From positions 124,001 to 188,000 of the forward strand of contig NZ_JADQDC010000004.1 in the NCBI RefSeq assembly GCF_015694345.1: DNA of 64,000 bases. The letters run 5' to 3'. Below the pieces are notes generated by a model. That model did not search any database and was not told the origin of the DNA. It saw only the letters and a list, made by a program, of their open reading frames with translations. A program made the position numbers and the translations under genes. This DNA comes from Novosphingobium jiangmenense (GTDB taxonomy: Bacteria > Pseudomonadota > Alphaproteobacteria > Sphingomonadales > Sphingomonadaceae). This document shows, piece after piece, positions 1 to 8,315 of this stretch. Each line of letters starts with the position of its first letter. Positions within the stretch are counted from its first letter, which is position 1.

Positions 1-1221
1 CCTTCGCCCGATGGCAAGTGGCTGGCCTATGCCGCGATGGCGCGGCCCGGCTATGAAGCGGACCGTCTGGTCGTCCACCTGATCAACCTGCAGACCGGCG
101 AGAACCGCGAGCTGACCGGTGGTTGGGATCGCTCGGTCGCCTCGCTGACGTGGACGCCGGACAGCAAGGCGCTGATCGCAACCGCCGAAGACGTCCTCGA
201 TACGCCTGCCTTCCGCATCGATCCGGTGAACGGCAGGGTCACGCGCCTCATCCTCAACCCCGGCCGCGAAGGGCACATCGGCAATGTCGTCCCGCTCAAG
301 GACGGTCGCCTGGTCTACACGCGCGATTCGCTCGACGCCCCGGCCGAACTGTTCATCGGCAAGCCGGGCAAGGCAGGCGCGCGGCTGACCGACGTTGCAG
401 CTTCAACACTGGCACAGCGCGCACCGGTCGTCACGCAGCGCTTCAGCTTCAAGGGCGCGGATGGCGATACGGTCTGGGGCCAGATCACCAAGCCGAGCTG
501 GATCAAGGGCAAGATGCCTTCGGTCCTGTTCGTCCACGGTGGGCCGCAGGGCTCCTACAACGACAGCTGGTCCAACCGCTGGAACGCGCGCGTCTGGGCG
601 AGTCAGGGCTACGCCATTGTCTCGGTCGATTTCCACGGATCCACCGGATACGGGCAGGCGTTCACCGATGGCATCAACCGCCAGTGGGGCGGCAAGCCGC
701 TGGAAGACCTGCAGAAGGGCTTTGCCGCCGCGATCGCGTTGGATGGGCAGATCGATGGCGACAACGCCTGTGCGGCGGGCGCTTCCTACGGCGGCTACAT
801 GATGAACTGGATCGCCGGTAACTGGCCGGACCGGTTCAAGTGCCTCATCCAGCATGACGGCGTGTTCGATGCCCGTGCCATGGCCTACGAAACCGAGGAA
901 CTGTGGTTCGACGAGTGGGAGCACGGCGGGCACCCCTACTACGAAGCGCCGGAAGAGTTCGAGAAGTGGAACCCGGTTAACCACGTCGCCAAGTGGAAGA
1001 CGCCGATGCTGGTTATCACCGGCGAGAAGGACTTCCGCATTCCCTATACGCAAGGGCTGGCCGCGTTCACTGCGCTCCAGCGCCGGGGCATTCCGTCCGA
1101 ACTGCTGGTCTTCCCGGACGAGAACCACTGGGTGCTCAAGGCCAAGAACTCGTTGCAGTGGCACCAGACCTCGTTCAACTGGCTCGACCGCTGGTTGAAG
1201 AAGGATGGCAAGGCCGAATGA
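1..1221 (+). CDS. S9 family peptidase (prolyl oligopeptidase type), 5' end outside window
   Basis: This is the C-terminal part of a serine peptidase of the prolyl oligopeptidase / acylaminoacyl-peptidase family. The reading frame is open from base 1, so the start lies upstream of the window. About 130 residues of beta-propeller-like repeats ([31 protein letters not shown]) precede the alpha/beta hydrolase domain. The catalytic triad is visible: Ser in GASYGGYM (codon 784-786), Asp in GEKDFRIP (codon 1030-1032) and His in DENHWVLK (codon 1126-1128). The oxyanion motif [12 protein letters not shown] is also present. Such enzymes are usually exported in sphingomonads and cleave short peptides. 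The stop codon overlaps the start of the next gene (ATGA), so the two are probably co-transcribed. Confidence 0.92.
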   Translation, partial: PSPDGKWLAYAAMARPGYEADRLVVHLINLQTGENRELTGGWDRSVASLTWTPDSKALIATAEDVLDTPAFRIDPVNGRVTRLILNPGREGHIGNVVPLKDGRLVYTRDSLDAPAELFIGKPGKAGARLTDVAASTLAQRAPVVTQRFSFKGADGDTVWGQITKPSWIKGKMPSVLFVHGGPQGSYNDSWSNRWNARVWASQGYAIVSVDFHGSTGYGQAFTDGINRQWGGKPLEDLQKGFAAAIALDGQIDGDNACAAGASYGGYMMNWIAGNWPDRFKCLIQHDGVFDARAMAYETEELWFDEWEHGGHPYYEAPEEFEKWNPVNHVAKWKTPMLVITGEKDFRIPYTQGLAAFTALQRRGIPSELLVFPDENHWVLKAKNSLQWHQTSFNWLDRWLKKDGKAE

Positions 1222-1589
1222 TCCCCGATCCCGCAGAGATTGCCCTTGCGGAAATAGCGCTCGAAAAGCTGGGCGGGTTCAACCCTAAGCGCCATATCCT
1301 GCTCTGCGCTGGCCCCGAAAAGGACAAGTGCGCCCCGCGCGATGTGGGTGACGAGGCGTGGAACTACCTCAAGAAGCGCCTCGGCGAGCTCAAGCTTGGC
1401 GGGGCGCAGGGGGTGCTGCGCAACAAGGTCGGCTGCCTGCGCGTGTGCATGGTCGGGCCGGTCGCGGTCGTCTACCCGGACAACGTCTGGTACCATTCCT
1501 GCACCCCGCCGGTGCTGGAGCGGATCATTCAGGAGCACGTGATCGGCGGCGTGCCGGTCGAGGACTACCGACTGAATCCCCCAGCTTAG
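1218..1589 (+). CDS. Thioredoxin-like [2Fe-2S] ferredoxin domain protein
   Basis: This 123-aa protein has the thioredoxin-fold [2Fe-2S] ferredoxin pattern, with C30-x7-C38 and C73-x3-C77 as the expected cluster ligands ([11 protein letters not shown] and VGCLRVC). The central [20 protein letters not shown] stretch is typical of the family, which occurs as small electron carriers and as NuoE-like domains. The ATG start overlaps the stop of the upstream peptidase gene by four bases, which argues for translational coupling and fixes the start. Its electron partner cannot be deduced from the context. Confidence 0.85.
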   Translation: MIPDPAEIALAEIALEKLGGFNPKRHILLCAGPEKDKCAPRDVGDEAWNYLKKRLGELKLGGAQGVLRNKVGCLRVCMVGPVAVVYPDNVWYHSCTPPVLERIIQEHVIGGVPVEDYRLNPPA

Positions 1590-2467
1590 GCAGCCCGTTC
1601 CATCACCCGCGGAATGAAGCCGAGAAGCTCGCTGGCGAGATAACCCAGCGGGCCGATCGCTTCGGCACAGCGCCTGCCGGCCTCGCCGTGCAGCCATACC
1701 GACCATAGCGCCGCCTGCAGCGGTTCCGCCCCGCGCGCCAGCAGCGCAGCGGCGATTCCGGCCATGACGTCGCCCGAACCACCGGTTGCCAGACCGACAT
1801 TTCCGCCGCTGTAGCTGAACAGCTCGTCCTCCGGAGTCGCCACCAGCGTGACTGCGCCCTTCAGGACGACCACGGCCCCAAACTGGCCGGCGCACTGGCA
1901 GACTGCGGCCGCGCGATCCCGTTCCACAACTTCCGCAGCCACCTGAAGCAGCGCCGCGATCTCGCCGATGTGTGGCGTCAGCACTGCCGGAGAGCGCCGT
2001 TTGCGCAGGCGTCCGGCGTGATCGCAGATCGCCATAAGGGCCGCCGCATCGAGAACCAGCGCGGTTTCTCCAGCCGCATCCATCAGCTTTCCGACAAGCG
2101 CCGAAGCTTGGTCCGCACAGCTCATCGCCGGGCCAAGAACAAGACAATCAGTCTTGGCGACTTCCGCTTTCAGCGAGGCGCGGGCCGCGTCAATCTCGCC
2201 CTTAGGGTCGGCGGCGAGTGGCAGGACCGCCACTTCCGGCATCAGCACGCCGATCATCATCGCGGTGGACCCGACCGTCGCGATCCGCACCTTGCCCGCA
2301 CCGGCGCGGAGGGCCGCCTCGGCCGTCAGCCGCACGCCGCCCGGAACCATCGAGCAACCGCCGACGACCAGCACGCGCCCGCGTGCGTTCTTGTCGCTCT
2401 CCTCGTGCGGCTGCGGCAATGGCTGTTCGCGCAGCCACGCGCCGTCGAGAACCCTTGCCTCACCCAC
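1586..2467 (-). CDS. nnrD: ADP/ATP-dependent NAD(P)H-hydrate dehydratase (YjeF C-terminal type)
   Basis: This protein of about 293 aa repairs hydrated NADH/NADPH by nucleotide-dependent dehydration. It has a ribokinase-like fold with [16 protein letters not shown] near the N-terminus, the [10 protein letters not shown] stretch, TPHIGE, and the nucleotide-binding [15 protein letters not shown] motif near the C-terminus. The YjeF N-terminal epimerase domain found in bifunctional Nnr proteins is absent. I place the start at GTG 2467, eight bases inside the end of the upstream phosphatase gene. Longer versions of the frame read through that gene and have unnatural composition. The last four bases overlap the convergent ferredoxin gene. 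Confidence 0.85.
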   Translation of the reverse strand: MGEARVLDGAWLREQPLPQPHEESDKNARGRVLVVGGCSMVPGGVRLTAEAALRAGAGKVRIATVGSTAMMIGVLMPEVAVLPLAADPKGEIDAARASLKAEVAKTDCLVLGPAMSCADQASALVGKLMDAAGETALVLDAAALMAICDHAGRLRKRRSPAVLTPHIGEIAALLQVAAEVVERDRAAAVCQCAGQFGAVVVLKGAVTLVATPEDELFSYSGGNVGLATGGSGDVMAGIAAALLARGAEPLQAALWSVWLHGEAGRRCAEAIGPLGYLASELLGFIPRVMERAA

Positions 2468-3251
2468 GCGCCGCGACCATGCGATCCGGTGCTCGCGTTG
2501 CTTCGGTGCCTTCGCGGACCATCGGCGCCACCATGTTGTAGTGCTCCAGCACAAGGCTGCCCTCGCCCTCGCCCGCCCGGTCGAGGCGGTATTGCGTGAT
2601 CGCGCAGTTGGCGATGTCACCGGCCTTGTCGATCGCCAGCACTTCGGCCTCGGACATGTGCTCGAGCACGTAGCGCATGCACAGGACGACGACCTGATGC
2701 GCGACGATCATCACCCGCTTGCCCGCATAATGCAGCGACACGGTGTCGAGCAGCGCGCGGAGGCGGAAGATCACGTCGACCCAGCTCTCGCCACCGGGCG
2801 GACGGTGATAGAACTTGCCCAGCACGCGGCGGAACTCTGCCTGATCGGGCTGGAAGTGGCGGATGCCGGGCGTGGTCAGGCCGTCGAGAATCCCGAATTC
2901 CTTTTCCCGCAGCCGCTCGTCGATGCAGATGCGCAGGTCGCCCGCGCATCCCCCGGCCTCACGGAAGATCTCGGCCGTCTGCACAGCGCGAACGTAAGGA
3001 CTCGCAAGGATGACCTCGGGGCGCTCGCCCTCCTCGCCCTGCGCAAACCAGTGGCCCAAGGCTCGGGCCTGCCGCTGGCCGAGCGGAGAAAGCGGGACGT
3101 CCACATCGCGGTGATCGAGCGCAATGCGCAGGTCGCCAGCGGCGTCGGCGGCATCGCGCGCGACATTGCCCGCGCTCTGGCCGTGCCGGATCAGCCAAAG
3201 CACTTCGGGCCAGCGTTCGTGCGGTTGCGGGAGCGTTTGCGGTCCGATCAT
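2460..3251 (-). CDS. Histidine phosphatase family protein
   Basis: This 263-aa member of the histidine phosphatase (phosphoglycerate mutase-like) superfamily carries the phosphohistidine motif LIRHGQSAGN near residue 20, PLSPLGQRQARALG, the conserved Glu region PPGGESW, and the second catalytic His in MIVAHQVVVL. Substrates of this family range from sugar phosphates to nucleotides and cannot be predicted here. The gene overlaps the downstream nnrD start by eight bases, so the two probably form an operon. It is transcribed divergently from the hemerythrin gene. Confidence 0.85.
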   Translation of the reverse strand: MIGPQTLPQPHERWPEVLWLIRHGQSAGNVARDAADAAGDLRIALDHRDVDVPLSPLGQRQARALGHWFAQGEEGERPEVILASPYVRAVQTAEIFREAGGCAGDLRICIDERLREKEFGILDGLTTPGIRHFQPDQAEFRRVLGKFYHRPPGGESWVDVIFRLRALLDTVSLHYAGKRVMIVAHQVVVLCMRYVLEHMSEAEVLAIDKAGDIANCAITQYRLDRAGEGEGSLVLEHYNMVAPMVREGTEATRAPDRMVAARG

Positions 3252-3350
3252 GCATACCCAATCGCGGGGCCGCCGCGAAGGTTCCGGAACGTTCGCCGGG
3301 CTTGAGGGATTGAGCGGTCAACCGACTCATTTTCCAAGGAAATCGCAACC

Positions 3351-3857
3351 ATGGCTCAAGCAAAGTTCACCGATGCCATCGCCTTGCTCAAGGCCGATCA
3401 CCGCGCCGTCGAAGCGCTGTTCGAGAAGTTCGACAGCGCCCGCGCCGACCGCAAGCAGGCGCTGGCCCTGCAGATCTGCAACGAACTCAAGATCCACACG
3501 ATCATCGAGGAAGAGCTCTTCTACCCCGCACTCAAGGGCAAGATCGAGGAAGAGACCTATACCGAGGCCTATGTCGAGCACGATGCCGCGAAGTTGCTGA
3601 TCAACGACATCATGGCGACCTCACCCGAGGACCAGTTCTTCGACGCCAAGGTCAAGGTGCTGAGCGAGGAGATCAAGCACCACGTCCACGAGGAAGAGGC
3701 ACGCTCGGAAGGCATGTTTTCGCAGGCGCGCGAGGCCGGGCTTGATATGGTGGCGCTGCGCGATGCGATGCTGGCGCGCAAGCAGGAGCTGACGGCCCAA
3801 GCCAAGGCCGAGGCGCTGCCCCAGGCCGAATTGCGGGTGCTTCAGGCCTCGGCCTGA
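3351..3857 (+). CDS. Hemerythrin domain-containing protein
   Basis: This 168-aa cytoplasmic protein has one hemerythrin (HHE) domain. The expected di-iron ligands are seen in order: DHRAVEALF near residue 17, HTIIEEELFYPAL, EHDAAKLLIND and HHVHEEE. Bacterial proteins of this type bind oxygen or are linked to oxidative and nitrosative stress and iron handling. A good ribosome site (AAGGAAA) precedes the ATG. The 3' end overlaps the convergent GntR gene by 16 bases. Confidence 0.88.
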   Translation: MAQAKFTDAIALLKADHRAVEALFEKFDSARADRKQALALQICNELKIHTIIEEELFYPALKGKIEEETYTEAYVEHDAAKLLINDIMATSPEDQFFDAKVKVLSEEIKHHVHEEEARSEGMFSQAREAGLDMVALRDAMLARKQELTAQAKAEALPQAELRVLQASA

Positions 3858-4510
3858 GCCGGCTCGCTGCCCTGCCGCATCGTGCGGTAGGCGTTCGCCG
3901 CGCGGCGGATGTGGGTGTTTGCCACCGCGCCCGCCCATTCCTCGTCACGCATCTCGAATGCGCTGACGAGGTCGCGGTGATCGCGCTGGCTTTGCTCCAT
4001 GTCCGCCCGGCTGTACTGCTCGGCGGTGCGATGGACGACGATCTGGCTGACGACGAACTTCATCAGTTGGCCCAACCGCTCCGACTGCGCGGCTGCGAGA
4101 ATCACCGCGTGGAAGTGGCGATTGCCTTCGACGAAGCCGGAGACATCCGGCCCTTCCGGTGCCGCAATGGCCTGGTCGATGAAATCGCAATGTGCCTTGA
4201 GTTCGGCGATCTGCTCATCGGTGATCATCCGCGCCGCGCGGGAAGCGCAATGACTTTCCAGCATCGCACGTAGCGTGAACAGCTCTTCCTCATCCTCGTC
4301 GGACCAGACCGGCACGAAGACCCGGTTGGTCCCGGAACGTTGCAGCAGCATTTCGGCGACAAGTTCGGCGATAGCCTCGCGCACCGGGGTGCGCGAAAGG
4401 CCGCAATACTGCGCAAACTCGTCCTCGGGCACGAATTGTCCCGCAGGGAAATGGCCTGACAGAATCCCGGCGCGGATCTTGCGATAGGCTTCCTGCGAGG
4501 CTTTGGACAC
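3842..4510 (-). CDS. GntR family transcriptional regulator with FCD domain
   Basis: This 222-aa protein has an N-terminal winged helix typical of GntR (YRKIRAGILSGHFPAGQFVPEDEFAQYCGLSRTPVREAIAEL) followed by an all-helical FCD effector domain. The FCD domain carries metal- or acid-binding histidines (GNRHFHAVILAAA, QRDHRDLVSAF). It starts at GTG 4510 behind the site AGGAG. It lies directly downstream of the TonB-dependent receptor on the same strand and next to the HyuAB operon, so it is probably the local catabolic regulator. The palindrome TTGTATACAA at 7239-7248 is of the kind bound by FCD-type GntR proteins. Confidence 0.9.
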   Translation of the reverse strand: MSKASQEAYRKIRAGILSGHFPAGQFVPEDEFAQYCGLSRTPVREAIAELVAEMLLQRSGTNRVFVPVWSDEDEEELFTLRAMLESHCASRAARMITDEQIAELKAHCDFIDQAIAAPEGPDVSGFVEGNRHFHAVILAAAQSERLGQLMKFVVSQIVVHRTAEQYSRADMEQSQRDHRDLVSAFEMRDEEWAGAVANTHIRRAANAYRTMRQGSEPAQAEA

Positions 4511-4529
4511 GGAATCTCCTGATGCAATC

Positions 4530-4555
4530 GGGGAGCGGGCACGCGCCCGCTCCCC
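4530..4555 (-). terminator. Perfect 11-bp stem-loop between TonB receptor and GntR gene
   Basis: Bases 4530-4540 and 4545-4555 form a perfect GC-rich stem with a four-base loop, just past the stop of the TonB-dependent receptor. There is no clear T-run on the minus strand. It may be a weak terminator, or an attenuator/processing site that sets different receptor and regulator mRNA levels. The structure is visible; its role is inference. Confidence 0.5.
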
Positions 4556-4567
4556 ATTTGTCCCTGA

Positions 4568-7108
4568 TCAGAACGACGCGCCCACTTCAACCCCGATGAG
4601 ACGACGCGCGCCCGGCGAGATGAAGGAACCGCCGAACTCGATCGCCGGAATCGCCTCGGCGATGTACTTCCGGTCGAGCAGGTTGTCGGCGAACACGGCG
4701 ATGCGGTAGCGGTCGGTGGTGATCCCTGCGCGCAGGTTGAGCACCCCGAAGGCATCGCGCTTGGCAACGTCGTAACGGGCGTTGCCGAACGCTGGCGGCA
4801 GGAAGTTCAGCGCCGAGATCGGCAGGAGGCCCGAGAAGATCGTCGGGCGTTCCTGATCCTGGACCGAGTGGAACCAGGTCGGCCCGGTCACGCGGTAGTC
4901 GGCGCGGAACAGCAACTTGGCGCTGTCCGAAAGCGGCGCGTTGATTTCCGTGCCGAGGTTCAGCGTCCAGTCGGCGGTGTAGGGCGACTTGTTGCCCACC
5001 GTGTAGGGCCGCGAAGCGTTCTTCTTGATCTCGCTGTCCGTCACGTTGAACGAGCCGAACACCTTCCAGCCATCGACCACCTTGCCGGTCAGGTTGATTT
5101 CCGCGCCCTTGATGTCGACGCGGTCGATGTTCGAGACCACGCGGAGCAGGCCGAAATCGCCGACGAAGAATTCGAAGAACTGCATGTCGGTGACGCGGGT
5201 GTAGTAGCCGGCGAGGTCATAGGTGATGCGGCCGTCGAACAGCTCGCCCTTCACGCCGGCTTCGAAGGCGCTGGAGCGTTCCTTGCGGTACTGGTCGTTG
5301 ATGGTAACGCCCGCGTTGATCGTGCCCGGCGTGACGCCGTTGTTGAAGCGGGTGTTGACCACGGCCGAGGAGCCCTGGTTGTTGAAGCCGCCCGATTTGA
5401 AGCCGATGCCCCAGTTGGCGTAGAGGTTCAGCGCATTGGTCGGATGGTAGCTCAGCGTCACCTTGGGCTGGAGCTGCTTGAACGTGGCGTTCTGCGGGGT
5501 GAAGGCCCCGAAGGCGAGGCCCGGATTGATCGGACCGCCGGTGAACGGATCGGTCACGTTGGGCACCAACGAATTGGCGGCGCGATCCTCGATGTCATAG
5601 CGCAGGGCGATGCCACCTGTGAACACTTCGGACGGCTTCCACTCGGCCGAGCCGAACGCGGCATAGACGTTGGTGCGGAACTTGTCGGCCAGCAGCAGCG
5701 AGGTCGGGTTCTTGGTGTCCGGCGCGTTGTAGAGCTGCTTGATCACGCCCTGACCGGTATCGCCGCCAAGGCTGACGCCGGTCTTGCGGTCGATGTGCAG
5801 GTAGTAGGCGCCAAGCTGCCAGGTGAGCGGCCCGTCGGTGTTCGACAGCAGGCGGACTTCGGTGCTGAAGTCCTTCTGGTTGCGCAGCTGGTACTGGATG
5901 CCGTCGCAGGTCGTCGGGCTGTAGGGACCGAAGGTGGAGCCGTTCGCGGGGGCAAACAGGAACGGTACCGGGATCGCGCCGATATTGCCGGGCTGGTTGA
6001 CTGGATAGCCGGTGAGGGCCTGCGTGCTCGAAAAGCACTTGCCGACCGTGCTCGCCACGCGCGGATCGGAATTGGTGATGTAGCGCGCGAAGTCGGCAGA
6101 GGTGCCGTCGGCGACGAGGTCCTGCTTGACGTCCGAGTAGAGCGCCCAGGCGACCAGCTTCATGCCATTGCCGAACTCCTGGTCGAGCTTGATCGAGGCG
6201 TCGATGCTCTTCTGATCGTTGGTGGCGCGGATGTTGTTGTAGAAGTTGAACTGGTGCTTGTTCACGTCTTCATAGAACGCAGGGTTCACCGTGCCGAACT
6301 GCGGCAGGTGGAACGAGGCGTTGAAGGGCAAGGAGGCGCCGTGGAACTCGGCGTAGCGCGCCTTGAGATCGATCTGGGTCGCAGTGCCCTTGCCGATCAT
6401 CACGCGGCCATCAAGCGCCCAGTTCTCCTTGTCATCGACGGTCTTGGAGTTGTTCAGGAACTTGTTGCGCCACCAGCCATCGGTCGAGAAATAGTAGCCC
6501 GAGGCAACGAAGCCGACGTTCTCGCCCAGCGGCCCGGCGATGTGCGCGGTCGCTTCGTAAGTCGCTTCGTTGGCGTAGGACGCCCGCAGGCCGCCGGTCA
6601 GCGTGTCGGTGGGCTTCAGGGTCTGCAGCACGATCGCGCCAGCCGCAGCGTTGCGGCCATAGAGCGCGCCTTGCGGACCCTTCAGCACTTCGACCTGAGA
6701 CAGCGTACCCTGCGGCTGGTTGAGCTGCGCGGTGTTGGTCTTGAGAATGCCGTCGACCACCAGCGCGACCGAGCTTTCGGCATCGCGCGCGCCGTTGATG
6801 CCGCGAATGTTGATCTGCGTGTCGCCCGCTTCGGCCGTGCCGGTGACGATGGTGACGCCGGGGGTAAGCTGGGTGAAGTCCTCGGCCTTGACCGCGCCGG
6901 TGTTCTGCAGCGCAGTGGCAGTCAACACCGAAACCGAGGCCGGCACGTCCTGGAGGCGCTCGTTCTGGCGGCGGGCGGTAACGATGATCGTCTCGCCGGT
7001 CTCATCGGCCTTCGCGGTATCCTGGGGCGCTTCCTGCGCGAAGGACGGCGCGGCGCTGGCAATCAGTCCGATGGCAGCAGTGTTCAACAGAAGACGGGTG
7101 GCACGCAT
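4568..7108 (-). CDS. TonB-dependent outer-membrane receptor
   Basis: This protein of about 846 aa is an outer-membrane receptor that imports a ligand using TonB energy. It begins with a signal peptide (MRATRLLLNTAAIGLIASAAPSFAQ). A TonB-box/plug region follows (GETIIVTARRQNERLQDVPASVSVLTATAL, then VEVLKGPQGALYGRNAAAGAI), then a long beta-barrel ending in aromatic F (GVEVGASF). The start at 7108 is chosen because GGGAGG lies eight bases upstream and the signal peptide begins there. Family members serve siderophores, sugars and aromatics. Its position opposite the HyuAB operon and beside a GntR regulator suggests uptake of the compound degraded by that operon. Confidence 0.92.
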   Translation of the reverse strand: MRATRLLLNTAAIGLIASAAPSFAQEAPQDTAKADETGETIIVTARRQNERLQDVPASVSVLTATALQNTGAVKAEDFTQLTPGVTIVTGTAEAGDTQINIRGINGARDAESSVALVVDGILKTNTAQLNQPQGTLSQVEVLKGPQGALYGRNAAAGAIVLQTLKPTDTLTGGLRASYANEATYEATAHIAGPLGENVGFVASGYYFSTDGWWRNKFLNNSKTVDDKENWALDGRVMIGKGTATQIDLKARYAEFHGASLPFNASFHLPQFGTVNPAFYEDVNKHQFNFYNNIRATNDQKSIDASIKLDQEFGNGMKLVAWALYSDVKQDLVADGTSADFARYITNSDPRVASTVGKCFSSTQALTGYPVNQPGNIGAIPVPFLFAPANGSTFGPYSPTTCDGIQYQLRNQKDFSTEVRLLSNTDGPLTWQLGAYYLHIDRKTGVSLGGDTGQGVIKQLYNAPDTKNPTSLLLADKFRTNVYAAFGSAEWKPSEVFTGGIALRYDIEDRAANSLVPNVTDPFTGGPINPGLAFGAFTPQNATFKQLQPKVTLSYHPTNALNLYANWGIGFKSGGFNNQGSSAVVNTRFNNGVTPGTINAGVTINDQYRKERSSAFEAGVKGELFDGRITYDLAGYYTRVTDMQFFEFFVGDFGLLRVVSNIDRVDIKGAEINLTGKVVDGWKVFGSFNVTDSEIKKNASRPYTVGNKSPYTADWTLNLGTEINAPLSDSAKLLFRADYRVTGPTWFHSVQDQERPTIFSGLLPISALNFLPPAFGNARYDVAKRDAFGVLNLRAGITTDRYRIAVFADNLLDRKYIAEAIPAIEFGGSFISPGARRLIGVEVGASF

Positions 7109-7238
7109 TCTCAAACCTCCCTGATGGTTCGATGACGTTGTTTCGAAAACGTCGGTCATGCTCTGACGGCATTCGCTTGTTGCGAGCGCACGGGCTTTCG
7201 CCCCCCTCTTGACGCTCGCTTCTTGGTTAGGCAGCTTA

Positions 7239-7248
7239 TTGTATACAA
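7239..7248. promoter_or_regulatory. Candidate GntR (FCD) operator TTGTATACAA
   Basis: A perfect 10-bp palindrome, TTGTATACAA, lies in the 285-bp divergent intergenic region between the TonB receptor and the HMG-CoA-lyase-like gene. FCD-type GntR proteins commonly bind short palindromes with a TxGTATACxA core, and such a regulator is encoded next to the receptor. A related imperfect copy occurs at 7327-7336. Confidence 0.55.
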
Positions 7249-7326
7249 ACTTGATCGGTCAAGGTGCTTGCAGACCTGCACCTACGGGCAGGTTTCGGCA
7301 GCCTGCGGAATGCCCGCACAGTAATA

Positions 7327-7336
7327 TTGCATACGA
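7327..7336. promoter_or_regulatory. Second, imperfect copy of the operator (TTGCATACGA)
   Basis: This site matches TTGTATACAA at 8 of 10 positions. It lies 88 bp from the perfect copy and about 60 bp before the HMG-CoA-lyase-like start. Two sites in one divergent region would allow control of both transcription directions or a looped complex. Confidence 0.35.
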
Positions 7337-7393
7337 AGAGAGACCTGGATTGATGACTTCCGGCATGCCCTGCCCTGCTCGAGGAGAGGCGGC

Positions 7394-8311
7394 GTGAACG
7401 CCCGCACGATTTCGTTCGTCGAAGTCGGCCCGCGCGATGGGCTGCAGAACGAGAAGGCGATCGTGGCCACGGCGGACAAGCTCGAGCTGATCCGCCGCAG
7501 CATCGCCGCCGGTGCACGCCGCATCGAGGTGACGAGCTTCGTCAATCCCAAGCGCGTGCCGCAGATGGCCGACGCCGAAGAGGTATGCGCCGGACTGCCT
7601 CAGGCAGAAGGCGTCAGCTTCATCGGATTGGTCCTCAACGCCAAAGGTGCCGAGCGCGCCATCGCCACGGGCCGCCTGCACGAGCTCGGCGCCGTCTGCG
7701 TTTCGACCGATGGCTTTGCGATTGCCAACCAGGGCCAGACCAGCGACGAATCGGTCGCAGCGGCAAAAGCCATCGTCAAAATGGCCAAGGATGCCGGCCT
7801 CAAGGGCCAGGCCACCATCGGTGCATCGTTCGGTTGCCCGTTCGAGGGCGAAGTCTCGGAAGACCGCGTCGTCGCCATGGCTTCTTCGCTGGCCGAGGCC
7901 GAGCCGATCGAGGTGGCCCTTGCCGACACCATCGGCGTGGCTGACCCCGCTCACGTCTCGCGCCTTGTCCGTCGCGTGGTCGAGGCCGTCGCGCCGCTGC
8001 CGGTCCGGGTGCATTTCCACAACACGCGCGGCACCGGCATCGCCAATGTCTGGGCGGCGGTAGAGGCAGGCGCTTGCGTCGTTGATGCTGCGCTCGGCGG
8101 CCTCGGCGGCTGCCCCTTTGCGCCGGGCGCCGCAGGCAACGTGTCGAGCGAGGACGTCGTCTACATGCTCCACCGCGCGGGCGTGGAGACCGGCATGGAC
8201 CTGTCGCAACTGATCGAGGCCAACCGCTGGCTTGCCAGCGTCATGGCCCGCGAACTTCCCTCGATGGTGGCCAAGGCGCCGCCCTTCCCCAAGATTCCGC
8301 AGGAGCAATAA
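7394..8311 (+). CDS. Hydroxymethylglutaryl-CoA lyase family protein
   Basis: This 305-aa TIM-barrel aldolase of the HMG-CoA lyase/DRE family starts at GTG 7394 behind GAGGAG. The N-terminal signature GPRDGLQNEK is present. So is the loop GGLGGCPFAPGAAGNVSSED, which holds the reactive Cys of HMG-CoA lyases, and the HFHNTRGTGIANV motif for metal binding. True HMG-CoA lyases cleave HMG-CoA to acetyl-CoA and acetoacetate. In this operon, with a CoA-transferase and HyuAB, a related acyl-CoA may be the real substrate. It is the first gene of the operon and ends five bases before hyuA. Confidence 0.88.
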   Translation: MNARTISFVEVGPRDGLQNEKAIVATADKLELIRRSIAAGARRIEVTSFVNPKRVPQMADAEEVCAGLPQAEGVSFIGLVLNAKGAERAIATGRLHELGAVCVSTDGFAIANQGQTSDESVAAAKAIVKMAKDAGLKGQATIGASFGCPFEGEVSEDRVVAMASSLAEAEPIEVALADTIGVADPAHVSRLVRRVVEAVAPLPVRVHFHNTRGTGIANVWAAVEAGACVVDAALGGLGGCPFAPGAAGNVSSEDVVYMLHRAGVETGMDLSQLIEANRWLASVMARELPSMVAKAPPFPKIPQEQ

Positions 8312-8315
8312 GACA

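Noticed and set aside
4868..7135. Plus-strand open frame of 755 codons opposite the TonB-dependent receptor
   Set aside because: Its composition (Val, Arg, Gly, His, Ala repeats) is typical of an antisense frame in GC-rich DNA, there is no domain, and the minus-strand receptor is unmistakable.
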